NCBI GenBank assembly: GCA_963971285.1
Contig: OZ020253.1
Location: 18,426,528 to 18,490,527, forward strand
DNA length: 64,000 nt
Source: Astropecten irregularis
Taxonomy: Eukaryota > Echinodermata > Asteroidea > Paxillosida > Astropectinidae
Direction: 5' to 3'
Of this stretch, positions 32,318 to 44,577 are shown one piece after another. Every line of letters begins with the position of its first letter. The stretch's first letter is position 1. The notes under the pieces were generated by a model, which worked only from the letters and a program-made list of their open reading frames with translations, was not told the DNA's origin and did not search any database. Position numbers and translations under genes: made by a program.

Positions 32318-34009
32318 CAGCACTGAAAAAAAGCAGTTTTGTTGGCACAGGTCAGACTTTTAGTTCCAATGCCTGGTTGAAAATGTTGTTTCCCCTCTGT
32401 CTTCTTGCAGGGGTTCCACTTTCAAAGAGCTGACAGAGGTTTCGTTCGGGTTGATGATGATGCAAGGCCGACACTGGGGAAAATTAGCCTATACGCCAGC
32501 CCAGCACGGCAAAGGGAACTGCACAGCACCGGGCCTTCCTCCTGCATGGCCGATATACTCCCGCAGTCCCGACGGCTGTTTCCATCATTGTCTAGACGGC
32601 AAAACAAAAAACAAAAAGCAAAGAAAAAAGTCGACAATACTCATGTAAGAACATTCCAACCGGCAGATTTTAAAGTCATCTGTAGGAATGTCACGGAATT
32701 ATCGGCAGCACTCCCTTGATTGTGGTGAAACTGCACAGAGCTTTGCTCTGCGATGGGACAAAATCCCTGCCACTAAGTATTATCATTAATACTGACTGAC
32801 AAAGCTGAACTGCATCGCTGGCAACAACGCTCTGGTCACGGTGGTTCATCCACCGACATGATAGATTTGTTGGTGAATATTATTCTGAATTATGCAAGTG
32901 AACGGACCAATGTTAATCACTTGATCAACGGTTAACAACCATAAGGCATAAAATCGATCCTTGTATACAATATGCACAGAAAACGTGTACAGTTACAATG
33001 TTCATCTTTATACATTGACTATAGAGAACTCAAACTGTGTTTAGAGCTGTTTGTTGTTTCAAAAAACCTTGACTATAATTAATCAATATTCTGAGCCTTT
33101 TTGACATTTTATTTCAATATTTTAATCAGCTTTTTGTGATTGAGATATGAATGTCTCCATCTCTAAAAATTTTTTTTTTTTTGTTACGTTAAATAACTGA
33201 ATTGAATAATAATGTTTCGTGATACACGTCGGACCAGCCTGTAATGAATAAACACCAATTGAGTGAATATTCTAAAATAAGTACATGTACCAAACAAATA
33301 TATTTTGTAAGTAAGAATAATGATATTGTACTTCAATGGTCTGTTAATGCTTTAAGCCAAAGGTTTAAGCTTAAACAGTCATCTGCTGAAATTTTCATAA
33401 TATATTATTTTTAACTAAAGCTGTTATAATATCATCCGGCCCATTGTATTCGAAACATCTGTCTGTCTATTACAGCAGTCTAGACTAAAAGATGACTTGT
33501 TGTCTTTTCAATAGGGATGTATTTTCATTGTGTTATGTATAATCTGCAATGATTATTGCTCTACATACCTATAGCGCACAGTAATAAATCAGCCCCTCGG
33601 GCGATTTTCCTATGGTTATTTTTCATCGGTTTGCGTTCCATTCACAGGTAATAATATCTGGTATTCTTTGGAAATGACTGGAGCTGAAATCTCTCTAATT
33701 GAAAAAAAAAATGAATACCCTTACGGTTCATGTGTTCACCTATTGCATTAGCACTGATGCGTGTTTGGATTTGTTTGGTTTTATTAGTCTCCGCTCATAT
33801 CGAATGTAATCATTTAACAACGTGTAATTCTCTACCCGCAAAGTGTTAGGCTTAGCCTATTCTCTTTAAATAAAATCATGTAGGTTTATAAATGTGTACA
33901 TTGCATAATGATTTCGTTTTAATTTGCATGTTAGGGAGACAGATTATCTCATACAGTACTAAGGAAGATAGCATTTGGTAGACATTATGGAGGCATTTCG
34001 ATGAATTGC

Positions 34010-34374
34010 TTAAAGGTAATATCATACTTTGGTTTTTATCAACGAAATACAGATTCATGGCCAGAAATATCAAGGAAGATACAGTAACAGTCATCTGTGA
34101 AAATTTCAGTTCCATACGGTGGCCACTTTTTGAGAAAACAGTGAAAAAAGCCACAGTATTTCTTAAGTCTTTTCTCTTTTAATTTTGATCTTTTAAAAGA
34201 TCGAACAGATTTTCGGTCGTTGTTTTACTAATTTCTGGATAAATACACCATTTCAGGCGGATTAATTTTGACGATATGTTTCTACCTTCACCATCTTAAT
34301 ACCCTGTAAGTTATTGGTAAATCTGTATACATTTCTGTTTTGTTTTTTAACCAAAGTATGATACTACCTTTAAC
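34010..34374 (+). mobile_element. TTAA MITE family B, copy 2
   Basis: TTAAAGGTAATATCATACTT to AAGTATGATACTACCTTTAA, TTAA on both sides. Contains ATACAGTAACAGTCATCTGT, the palindrome GATCTTTTAAAAGATC and CACCATTTCAGGC. A good full-length reference of about 365 bp. Confidence 0.85.
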
Positions 34375-35212
34375 TTTTAAATTTGCTGTCGGACATGGCT
34401 TTGTTAATCATAGTCCTAAACCGTGTCTATAAAGTTTGGTTCAGCTGGGTTTTCGGACAAGGAAAAACAGAAGGCTTTATTTTAGTGCACAGGTCTTTGG
34501 GTCTGTCTCCCTAAGTAACCATTCTCGGTAATTATTACAACAGTAATTGATTACATTGGAATGGTGTCATTTATACTGACATGTATCATTCTCGCTGCAG
34601 TTGTATATACCGCTCCTTTTCTTATTTGGTTTTGAAGAAATATTTATAAAAACCGAGTGATATTTTCCAAAAGACTTCACAGAATAATAGGCATTCAAGT
34701 GCAAGATGGGACACAAATCACATTAACGTGTGTTTCAATGGGGACTGAGAGCGTTGTGTTGGATGCATTTGCGAAAAAAGACGAATTACAGGTCTACTGA
34801 TAAACTGCTCACTAATTGGTTATGTCGTGTAGAACAGGCTGTTGGGTCTCCAGGGGGAAGGGGTTGTCTAGTCGAAGAATCGTCCTGAAAAGCTGGCTGA
34901 CGAAGGATACGGAGATTTACACATCAAGCAGGAATCGAACAAAACTGAGTGATCGAGACGACGGCCGGGCTGGGAATGGGAAAATGTATAGAAAGTCGAA
35001 TACAGATGGTGCTAATAGGACTTGTACAATGGACGAATCAAGGGGAGAGATACGGGGGATACTCAAGAAGGTTGAGGATCAATGTGGAGTCAGAGAGGAC
35101 ATATCAAGGAAATGGCGGTTGCTAACAAGTCAAGAACTTTGTATCTCTGCAAACATAGTCGGAGATTATTCTACAGTTCAATAATATGACATTTTGCAGG
35201 CTAATGAATTCT

Positions 35213-35362
35213 GGGGTCGATTTCACCAAACTCATCGTAACTTGCTATCAATCGTAGGACTTTTGATGCATTGAAGCCTTGTGAAGGATAATGCCCCTTA
35301 AGATGGGTTACCCTTCGTAACTCAAGTTACGATCGATCGCCGGGCTTCGTGAAATCGACTCC
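35213..35362 (+). mobile_element. MITE family A, copy 5
   Basis: GGGGTCGATTTCACCAAACT to TTCGTGAAATCGACTCC; internal ACTCAAGTTACGATCGATCG. Confidence 0.8.
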
Positions 35363-36539
35363 TGAACAGGCAATTTCAACTGTGCCAAAATTTAGCCACG
35401 GTTTTAGATCTCCATTATTCAGAAGGAAGAAGACACATTGCACGGTTGTTGCTGCCCGCTTGGTTTTGGGAATCTTTTGGGGTTTCCTTTCATAACCATA
35501 CTGAATTATAGTGACACATTTATTTTCCCAAATGGTGGCTTATCATTGAGACACATAAATAATATGATGTTGGTTTTAATTACGAAGCCAGCTGGCGGAT
35601 ATGCAATGTTATCAAACAAAATACAAGCATCGTTTGTTTATTTCTATATTGATATCTCACTGGGAAAATATGACGCTCTGTTCTGGATAGGCAAAACATG
35701 TCTATGCGAGTGCATTGAGACTAGGTTCCTTATAAGGAGGCATTTAAGGGACATGATGATCTTTTTCTTAGATAAACACAAAACATTGTTATGACATACC
35801 TCATCACGACGCAGCAGTTACAGCTGGCATACACTTTATCAATGGATTCAGCACAAGTTGGAATTGTGCCCTACATAATCCCACCGAGCTGTGATTATAA
35901 TTATTTAACCTATTATATCATATATTTCACCATGTCTCTTTAACGATACCGTACCTTTGCCCTTTTTTGATTAACAAAGAGCAAGTCAGATTTATCATGT
36001 TCGACAAGATAAAGTCGTGTATAAGGTACAGATGTCTTTATTAAATGACAGGGTCTTGAACCCATGTTAGTAAGGCAAATCCTGAGTGCTGCCGTCTGAG
36101 ATGAAATTTGAAGTCCAACATGCATACGCCCCCAACTTGAAAACGGGGGGGGGGAGACATTGTGCGTTTGTGTACATTGTATTGCGTGTCACATTACGGA
36201 AGACCAAAGGGACAATATATGAAAATGTCATTTGACAAATGGATGATCGACTTTCTACACACCATGTGCAATGGCACTGTGCATAGGCGGCATGTGAACT
36301 ATGCCAGGCCGTGTAACCTCCAGACACATTGTCTGCTCGGAAAATCAAATAATGGTTCTTCCGTCGTCATGACAACTAATGTGAACAGCAGCTTTTCGTC
36401 TTCTTGTTTTGGATGACGTGGATGGATTTGGGTTTGTGAGAAGGAAATTGAGACTAAAGAAATGTGCCTAAACCTTTCACGAACTGAAAAAGGCCATGTT
36501 GAAATTGTTATATAACATTCTTTACATTTATTCGTGAAA

Positions 36540-36636
36540 TAACCACAAGGGAAACTGACTGAGTTTATTTTAAGTCATTGAAAAGTGAACAAAGAAAAAT
36601 CGACTGGAGCGGGATTCGAACCGGCGACCTCCTTTA
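36540..36636 (-). mobile_element. SINE family S1, 5'-truncated copy
   Basis: The minus strand starts GAGGTCGCCGGTTCGAATCC (B-box), then CGCTCCAGTCGA, TTCACTTTTCAATGACTTAA and ends CAGTTTCCCTTGTGGTTAT. The same tail is found at 45717-45762. Confidence 0.7.
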
Positions 36637-37137
36637 CATTTATAATATTGCCAACACCATAGGCGGGAATGTTATAATGGATGCGTTCGTTTCGGCTTCC
36701 ACAGGGAAGCCCTGAACTGGGAATGGTTGTGTATACTGCACAAAACAAGCGAGAGGTTGGGGACGAGGTTGACAGGTGTGGAAGCTTAACGAACGCTCCA
36801 AAATGCAAAAACAGGTTCTGCATTACAACATGTGAGTAATTATTATCAGACTGGAACGAATCGAGTGCTTACCGATATTAGAGCCAAATGTTCAAGGATT
36901 CGTTACACCTGTTTAGGTTTGACACAATGTTTGCAAAGTCATGAAATAATAGCGTTTTAATTACCTCGTACAATATTTATTCTGGAGGAAAGGCGTGGTG
37001 TCTTGGCTGGGCGGGGAGGCAAGGCGTCCTATATCTACGGTGCTCCATGAGTGACATCCCACTAATATCCAAATACATGTAACCACATTTCAACATTATT
37101 AAAAAAAAGCAACTCGCCTTGACTCAATAATTATCTC

Positions 37138-37288
37138 AACAAGATGACGCGTTTTGATCCTAGCAGTATCTTCAAAGATCCCGCTAGGATCGAAATGCGA
37201 CAGGCCCTCCTAACTCCAAGCATTTTATAAATTTCACGGTATAATAATTGATATGGCTGGTGAGCAGTTTGCAGTGGTTTATTACTTG
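37138..37288. repeat. Repeat family with GATCCTAGC foldback, copy 2
   Basis: GTTTTGATCCTAGCAGTATC and GATCCCGCTAGGATCGAAAT are imperfect inverted repeats; CAGGCCCTCCTAACTCCAAG and GAGCAGTTTGCAGTGGTTTA match the 25930 copy. A family B MITE begins immediately after it at 37289. Confidence 0.55.
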
Positions 37289-37682
37289 TTAAAGGTAATA
37301 TCATACTTTAGTTTTTATAAAGGAAATGCAGATTCATGGGGGAAAAAAACAGAAATGTTCACAGATTTAAGTATAACTTACAGGGTATGAGGATGGTGCT
37401 GGTAGAAACATACCGTTAAAATTGTTCTGCCTGAAACGGTGTATTTATCCACAAATTAGTCAAACAACGACCGAAAATATTTTTGATCTTTTAAAAGATA
37501 TGAAACAAAAAAGAAAACATTTAAGAAATACTGTGGCAGTTTTTCACTGTACTGTTTTCTCAAAAAGTGGGCACCGTATGGACTGAAATTTTCACAGATG
37601 ACTGTTACTGTATCTTTTGTCATATTTTTGCCCACGAATCTGTATTTCTTTGATAAAAAACAAAGTATGATATTACCTTTAA
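37289..37682 (-). mobile_element. TTAA MITE family B, copy 3
   Basis: TTAAAGGTAATATCATACTT to AAGTATGATATTACCTTTAA with TTAA at both ends; about 394 bp; internal order is the reverse of copy 2. Confidence 0.83.
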
Positions 37683-38225
37683 TACGTCGACTTGGCAAGG
37701 TACATTTTGTGGTTATCTGCTTAAGTGTAAATGGCACTTTTTGAATGCCGTATAAATCCAGTAATTGAACGGCTAACTCGACTGGGTTTGATGTGTAATG
37801 AAACGTAATGAAAATTACAATAAATGTTGATTTTTATCAACAGAAATAAATTGCACAAAATATGGATAGAACGAATATAGCCCTGAGGAACAAGGCATAC
37901 AATAGACAATGTAATGAAAATGACTGGGAAACAACTCATAATGAAATAACAAAATAAATCTCCATTAATATAAATGCCAAATTGAGACTTTATGGCTCTA
38001 TGGAAGGCTTTAATATAAATCATGAAAGGCATTCATGAAAGATGGTTGACGTTTATTCCTACTGAAAGCTACGAATTCATCAAATGTGATATAGCAACTG
38101 GAAAGAAAAACGCATCAATTTATCACCAATGTGAACTATATTTCTGATAAAAAAAAAATCAAAACAGATAGATAGATAGAGCCTGTTCCATATTGGTAAA
38201 TATACGACAATATAATGTTAGTAGT

Positions 38226-38603
38226 TTAAAGGTAATATCATACTTTGGTTTTTACCACAGAAATACAGATTTATGTGCAAAAAAATGAAGACAGATAAAG
38301 TAACAATCACCTGTGAAAATTTCAGTCACATACGGTGCCCAATTTTTGAGAAAACAGTGCAAAACAGTCACAGTATTTCTTAAGTCTTTTTTCTTCTATT
38401 TTTGATCTTTTAAAAGATCATAAATAAAAGAGAAAAGACTTAAGAAATACAATACTGTGGCTGTTTTTTCACTGTTTTCTCAAAAAGTGGGCACCGTATG
38501 AGACTGAAATTCTCACAGATGACTGTTACTGTATCTGTCTTGATAGTTTTGCCAATGAATCTGTATTTCATTGATGAAAACCAAAGTATGATATTACCTT
38601 TAA
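38226..38603. mobile_element. TTAA MITE family B, copy 4, complete inverted-repeat form
   Basis: Both halves carry the same family B arm in opposite directions, meeting at the palindrome GATCTTTTAAAAGATC near 38404-38419. The left half runs TTAAAGGTAATATCATACTT ... TTTCTTAAGTC; the right half is its reverse complement with few changes. Arms are about 185 bp, so a transcript would fold into one long hairpin. Confidence 0.85.
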
Positions 38604-40112
38604 ATATGTTTGTTTGAAACCTGAGACAATCTAATGGAACATTTTTGAAGGGTGCACGTCAACAGCAAATGCCTATACATTAGAATAGCCATATGTGCAG
38701 ACGAGCAACACAGGGTAACTTGTCACTCACTTTTGCAATATCGGAGTTACAGCAAGCACTGCTGTACAAGGACGTGTAGGCCTATAGAAGTGTGAAGCAC
38801 ATGTCGTGAGCAATGGGGGGAACTAATAACTAGTTCAATCAATTCCATTACAGGTGAGACAGATTCCTTGACACATTAGCAATTCCAATGAGGAGACATG
38901 GAAACTCCTCCAGTACGATTGGGCCAGGATTCGGTGTCCACTTCACTCGGTGGGTTGCCTACGACTCGATGGCCTCTTACACAGGACAAGTTTTTTGTCG
39001 AAGAGGCCCAGTATAAAGTCCAATCCCAAGCTGGTGATGTAATGATCGTGTCCAGTGAGGTACATTGCACAGATTACGCCGACCGTATTTAATGCCATAG
39101 CCTCAAGCGCCGGATGAATAAAAGCTGTCAAATATTTAATCAAAGCATCGAGATATACTATTAAAGGTATGGTAACAATATTTAATCGCAAACAATGGCT
39201 GAACATATTTTTTGAAAGAAGACAATTGGTAACAATTGTGGCGTACACTCATGGGTGCATGTCGATCCCGGGGGTGGGGGATATATCCCCCCAATATTTG
39301 AGGTGGGGAGATGGCGTGTATTATCATCCCCCAATATGTTGGGGTTCAATTGGAATCAATGTCATTTATTACCTACAAAATATCTGAAATATCAACAAAA
39401 TAATGAAACATAGCATGCTTGGAAAGTAGAAAGACAATAATTTTGTGTGTGTCTTCGCAGTGAATTTATACTATGTTTAATTTTTCCGAATATCGTTTCT
39501 AAATGCTCTAAGATAGGACGTTTCAACTCTGTTTTTTTATAAGTCCCTGGAGTGTGGGAAGGGGCTATCCCCCTCCCACCCCACCCCCACTCCCTCACAT
39601 AGGACACAAAATCACCAATCATCCCCCGATCATGAAAAGAAATTGACACAAATGCGTACACTTGCGCATGCGTAAATCGTCAGGGCATAAAAGGTCATAG
39701 AATATCCTCCCATTGTATATCATTCACTTGTAATTAAATTAGTCAAACAAAATCGTGTCTATATATTAGCACAGATCAGATGAATATTATAATACATTGC
39801 AATTTGTAGGCCTATAATTACGTTTAAAAGGCCAAAATTCAATCGCAAATGAGATTGAGGTACACTGCCTGTAATGTATTGCCTCTCTATAAACACTCGG
39901 TAATTGCTCCAAATAAGAGGGATGCATCTGAAATAATTACACCACATCCCGAGCTTAATATTGCTTTAAGTTCCTTCATAAAAACCTTTTACACTTAGCA
40001 ATAACTCACGCTTGTAAAATAGTCGGTCGAGAAAAATGATCAATTTTCCCTTTTAATGGCCCAGATTTATTTACAAGTGAATTATATCGAAGGTTTGGAA
40101 CGAGCTGACCAA

Positions 40113-40269
40113 GGGGTCCATTTCACAAAGCTCTACGATCGATCGTAACTTGAGTTACGAAGGAAAACCCATAGACTATAGTAGAGGAGCCTATTCTACG
40201 TAGGACTGCAATACAGCAAAGGTTGTACGATTGATATTAATTTACGATGAGTTTGGTGAAATCGACTCC
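40113..40269 (-). mobile_element. MITE family A, copy 6
   Basis: Inverted orientation: GGGGTCCATTTCACAAAGCT to TTTGGTGAAATCGACTCC. It abuts the next copy head to tail. Confidence 0.75.
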
Positions 40270-40385
40270 TTGAGTCGATTTCACAAAGCCCTACGATCGA
40301 TCGTAACTCGAAGGATAGCCCATCGTATCCTACGTGGGGATTCAATGCACCATTAAAGTCCTACGATTGGCAGTAAGTTACAATG

Positions 40386-41539
40386 AAAGAAAGAAGGTAT
40401 AGGTTTGCGGTGACACCATGTAATCTCTTCTGTGAGAGTGTGTGCCTGTGTGGTTCTGAGAAGAACCGGTGGTTTTTTTTTCTCGACGTTCCGACTTCAG
40501 CTTCATCAAAGTCAGGCAACCAGTCACTCTCTTGAGGACGAACAGAGCACACTGTTCGAAACGTCGAGACAATACCACCGGTTCTTCTCAGAACCACACA
40601 CCAGCGGCGTAGCTAGGATTTTTTCAGCAGGGGGGCACTGGGGGGGCCTTGGAATTTTGTGGGGGGGCACCCGGAATTTTTTCAAAACTGGAGATTTGCA
40701 AAATATGAGAAATGCGGGGGGGCTGGATCCAGCGGGCGTGGGGCAACCTTTTCTTCAAGCAAAAAAAAAAAAAAAAAAAAAAAACCAGAAAAAAAAGGGA
40801 AACAGAAACACCCCAAAAGAGCAGAAAAAGAGGGGGAAGACAAAATTAGCTAGCTTTGATCTCCCCGAAACGCACCCGTCGCTATTGAATTGGCGTATTT
40901 TATTTCCAGGCTCCCTGGAAAATCATGGATAAGCGCGAAGTCCTTGCGGCCGGGGTCCAGGGCCCGCTTAAGGGCCCTGGAAGCTCAGGGGTTCTAGATA
41001 TTCTCTGGTACAATCTGAGCCTTATTTTGGAAGCAATTGTTCCGATAAATTTATTCATTTATTTATATCATTACTTCATTATTTCTTTTTAATCCAACAC
41101 TCTTGAGCGGGAGAAATTCACTCTGGGGACCAGACTATATAACTAGCAAAACCAGACAAAATGGCAGATGGGCTGTTTTGAAGTTCGCAACTGAAATGTT
41201 GCACAGATTTCTTCACTGTAGGGTTTTAAGGACTCAGGAACATTTGCTGAAAGTAAAAAATATTATTTTGGAACAGTAGAAGCTGTTAAGTTGTTTTTAT
41301 TTCCTTTATAGCTATCGTACCCTATACAGATAACGCTTAATTTTTTTTCTATACCCAAGATTTTGTGTGGGGGGGCACCTGGGGGGGCACGCCGAATTTG
41401 TGGGGGGGCACGTGCCCCCCCAGGCCCCCCCGTAGCTACGCCGCTGCCACACACTCTCACAGAAGAGATTACAAGGTGTCACCGCAAACCTACCTTCTTT
41501 CTTTTAGTACTTCCACCATGCATAGCTTCAAGTCTTATT
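40386..41539. mobile_element. Foldback element family D inserted in MITE A copy 7
   Basis: Left arm AAGAAGGTATAGGTTTGCGG ... TCTCTTCTGTGAGAGTGTGT; the right arm is its inverse, ending near 41505. The inner arms TGTGTGGTTCTGAGAAGAAC (about 40448) and GTTCTTCTCAGAACCACACA (about 40581) continue the palindrome. 12-bp direct repeats flank the insert. A hAT-like element (40602-41446) sits inside it. Confidence 0.7.
40602..41446. mobile_element. hAT-like non-autonomous element with 8-bp target duplication
   Basis: Terminal inverted repeat CAGCGGCGTAGCTA / TAGCTACGCCGCTG, followed inward by G-run plus GGGGGGCAC motifs at both ends. The 8-bp direct repeat CCACACAC at 40594-40601 and 41447-41454 is the hAT-size target duplication. 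845 bp, no transposase; contains an A run of about 23 at 40760-40783. Confidence 0.78.
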
Positions 41540-41649
41540 TAAGTTACAATGCGTTTTGTGAAATCGACCCCTAGTCTTGTAATGACCATCATTCGCATAC
41601 ATTATGTTGGTATACTGACCAATAATGCCAAACTCTCTTCTCTTTTTTT

Positions 41650-41740
41650 ATGACAGGGACGGGACTCAAACCCGCGACCACCTGTTTGCATGTGCAGGTG
41701 AGGCTACCTATGTCTGCCGTGGTGTACTGCATGGTGGATG
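41650..41740 (-). mobile_element. tRNA-like SINE fragment
   Basis: The minus strand contains GGTCGCGGGTTTGAGTCCCG, a B-box with flanking T-stem-like bases, preceded by GGTAGCCTCACCTGCA. No body recognised. Confidence 0.4.
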
Positions 41741-44149
41741 TGAACAGTTATTTGCGAGTACAACTTGGTATAGTAGCAATTTGGTTTGACACACCAAATT
41801 GATTTTCCCCGGACATATTTTTTGGGGGATAAACTTAGTATTCGTTCGAAGTTCATTATTGGAATTGAGCAACTGCCATCATGACAACCAATACATCACT
41901 TTGGACATTGTTATTCTGTCTTGGTTTAGGAATAAAAACATGGCAAGGATTTTATTGATTCGGGTCACAATAAAGACAAAAACAAAAATGGACATGCATT
42001 TAATCTAGCCATACTCCGTCCGCAGTGGATATTTGAGGTTGAGACGGACTTCAGGAGATATAGGAATCCCCCGGTGATATAAGTGCACATCGCCAGGAGT
42101 TGCATTTCCAAACTAAGAACACCAAAAAAAAAAGAGATAGGAAATCAATGATTCCATCGCGTAGAAGTCGACGCAAATTAGGAACCGGATTGCGTTATGG
42201 CCAGCGAGAAGACGAAAAACACCTGCCGTGCCTTGGAGCAGATGCACGGGGGACCCGGGCCAAGAAATGTGGGTTAGTTATACGGGGGTGTCCTCTAAGA
42301 TCCTGAGTAGGGAAGTAAGTATTATATAAAGACTATCACCCTAACCAGTGTGGTGAATATCAATCGCTGAATAAGGCCACCGAGTGAATATGAAACAGGT
42401 ACTAATGTGGTCAATACACGCTATTAATCTTGGAAGCGTTTTCGAAGCGGCGTACGGTGTATCAAAATCTTGACGGAACAATCAAAAAAGTCATTTTTAA
42501 ATGGCTCGCAGCGATTTCGATTACTGGAGAAATCCGGGGCTAATAAACGAAAACTCCTATTGCGTATTTTTTGGCTAAAGGGGTGATATTTTAGATTGTT
42601 AAAACATATTTTAGTTCGGAGTTTTTACCATACACTAACGTTCCACTACAACGACAAGCTACAATTATATAAAGGACGCTTCGCCAATTTGCATAATTTT
42701 CAAAATACATCATTGAGTATCAATTTAAAAAGCGATTCTGTATATATTTCTTGCTACTTCACAAGAATTCATAACTTACCGACATGCATCAGTTAGGGAC
42801 GGTTGGGTCATGACATTTAATTAGAAGCTCCTTTAGAGCTCTAAAGCAAGGAATACTATAAATACATGTAGCAGAATCGTCACATAAGAAGCTGGAACAT
42901 GATACATCTTTAATGATGTTATCTCGAGGACTCTGACCTTTAAGCTAAACGAGTGCGTATTCCCTTGACTGTGACAGGAAAAAGGGAACGTTTTATATAC
43001 AAGAATTAGACTGCATGCATTATCCAGTTCTCAGAGAGACCTTTGGTATTTTGTTCGAGGTTTATGACTGTATCAGCCTTCCCAGTGGGCAGTTTGTTTT
43101 ACAAGGGCCAGGCTTGTGGAGCCTGTAAAAAGACAAGCTGACCGTAAGACCTTGGTACGGTATAGTGGTGTACGTTGCGGGTGAGAGAAGCTATCGTGCG
43201 CTGCTGGGACGGATATGCTTCCAAGGCTCATATTTATTGATTACCAGATTGTCTGGATGCATACCGTGAGAAGGGGCAAGGACTCGGCTGGCAAGAAGCC
43301 CCGTCTCCGCCCCCGTCACGCTGATATCAGAAAAAAGGTGTTACGTGAATCACCACAGTGTCTCTTCGAAGAAGGGAAAAAAAATCTGAGTTGTGGGTAG
43401 AGACCATGATACCAACTTCACACTTTGGTTCGAGTCAAAGTGGGCGTTAAAAGTAAAGCTTGTTGGTGATGCTGGCCGCCAAATGAGCCAAAGGAAAGTG
43501 AAAGAGGTTAATGGTACTTTTGGGCTCTGAGCTCCCGGTATTAAGCCAATCTTTCACGGTGCGATAGCAATTTGACTCTCGATCCCCGGTCATTTTTCAT
43601 TTCATTTACCATGTATTAGTCTATACCGTGTTAATTTTAAACGGAACAAAGCAACGTTTTCCCTGCAAGTTGGCTACATACAACAAAATATTAAAGTGGT
43701 AAAAGGCCTGGTGATACTTTCGTCAGAAATTAGTTTTTTGCCAAAGAAATGTGAAAAACAGTTTGAGAATGTGTTCTCATTTTTACTATCTCAAATACTA
43801 TTTTCTCAAATAAGATTGATGATATTAATGTGCACTAATCATCCTCACTAGCGGCTACAATATGATCGAGTTGCTGGCAGTCTTTGGCGCCTTTGGCTGC
43901 CAGCCACTTCAACCCCATACATGGCCACGACCTGGGACCATAGCGCTATGCCGTGGGACCGATAGGTTTTTTTTTCTGGCATGAAACCAAAATATCTCTG
44001 AAATGTTAATCAGCATTGAGCCTCAAACGCTTGAAGAGACATTATCATTATTATTAATTTCTGGAAATGACACCTAGGATTCCTCAAAAGCGCCCTAGGC
44101 ACTGTAGCTCGAAAACCTGACACTGTAGCTCGAAAGCCTGATGAAACCT

Positions 44150-44344
44150 TTTATGGAAAGATGATGAGAAGAAGATACAGTTTTAGAGGTGGGAGGAAAA
44201 CCCCAGAGTAATATTATGGATAAAACCCACAGAATCAGGTAAGGACTGAAACCCCAATCCACTTGTGATCCGAGCAGGACTTGAACCCGGTCCGCAGAGG
44301 TGAAAGGCGAGGAAAGAACCGCTACACCAACCTGACTCCCAACA
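44150..44344 (-). mobile_element. tRNA-derived SINE (family S2), copy 1
   Basis: The minus strand begins GGGAGTCAGGTTGGTGTAGC (A-box TGGTGTAGCGG) and carries the B-box GGGTTCAAGTCC near 44281-44292. The body includes GGATTGGGGTTTCAGTCCTT and GGGGTTTTCCTCCCACCTCT. Confidence 0.7.
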
Positions 44345-44577
44345 TAATTGAAAGAGGAACGCGTTGCTCATTTTCACAGAGAGGGAATGCAGTAAAATGA
44401 CCAGGAATCAGGAAAGCATTCTGGAGAGAGGAAAAACAAGAAGTCATGAAAACATCGTACACAGGTAGGGGCTCCAAAACCCAGTTCATCTGTCAAGCAG
44501 TCTGGGTGGGGTTCGAAACCAGGCCACATTTTTCATGGGAGACCAGTTCAGCAACACTGCGCCAACCCGACTCCACA
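44345..44577 (-). mobile_element. tRNA-derived SINE (family S2-like), copy 2
   Basis: The minus strand begins GTGTGGAGTCGGGTTGGCGC and has the B-box-like GGTTTCGAACCCC near 44513-44525, then GGGTTTTGGAGCCCCTACCT. It lies head to tail directly upstream of copy 1 on the same strand. Confidence 0.6.

Larger units (their letters stand above)
40272..41571 (-). mobile_element. MITE family A, copy 7, split by a nested insertion
   Basis: The left part 40272-40385 runs GAGTCGATTTCACAAAGCCC to CAGTAAGTTACAATG. The right part 41540-41571 resumes TAAGTTACAATG and ends TTTTGTGAAATCGACCCC. Removing 40386-41551 restores a normal family A element; the 12-bp TAAGTTACAATG is present on both sides of the insert. 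Confidence 0.75.

Noticed and set aside
34816..35184. 122-codon plus-strand frame between the genes
   Set aside because: Charged but low-information text; no motif, no neighbouring exons, surrounded by transposon copies.
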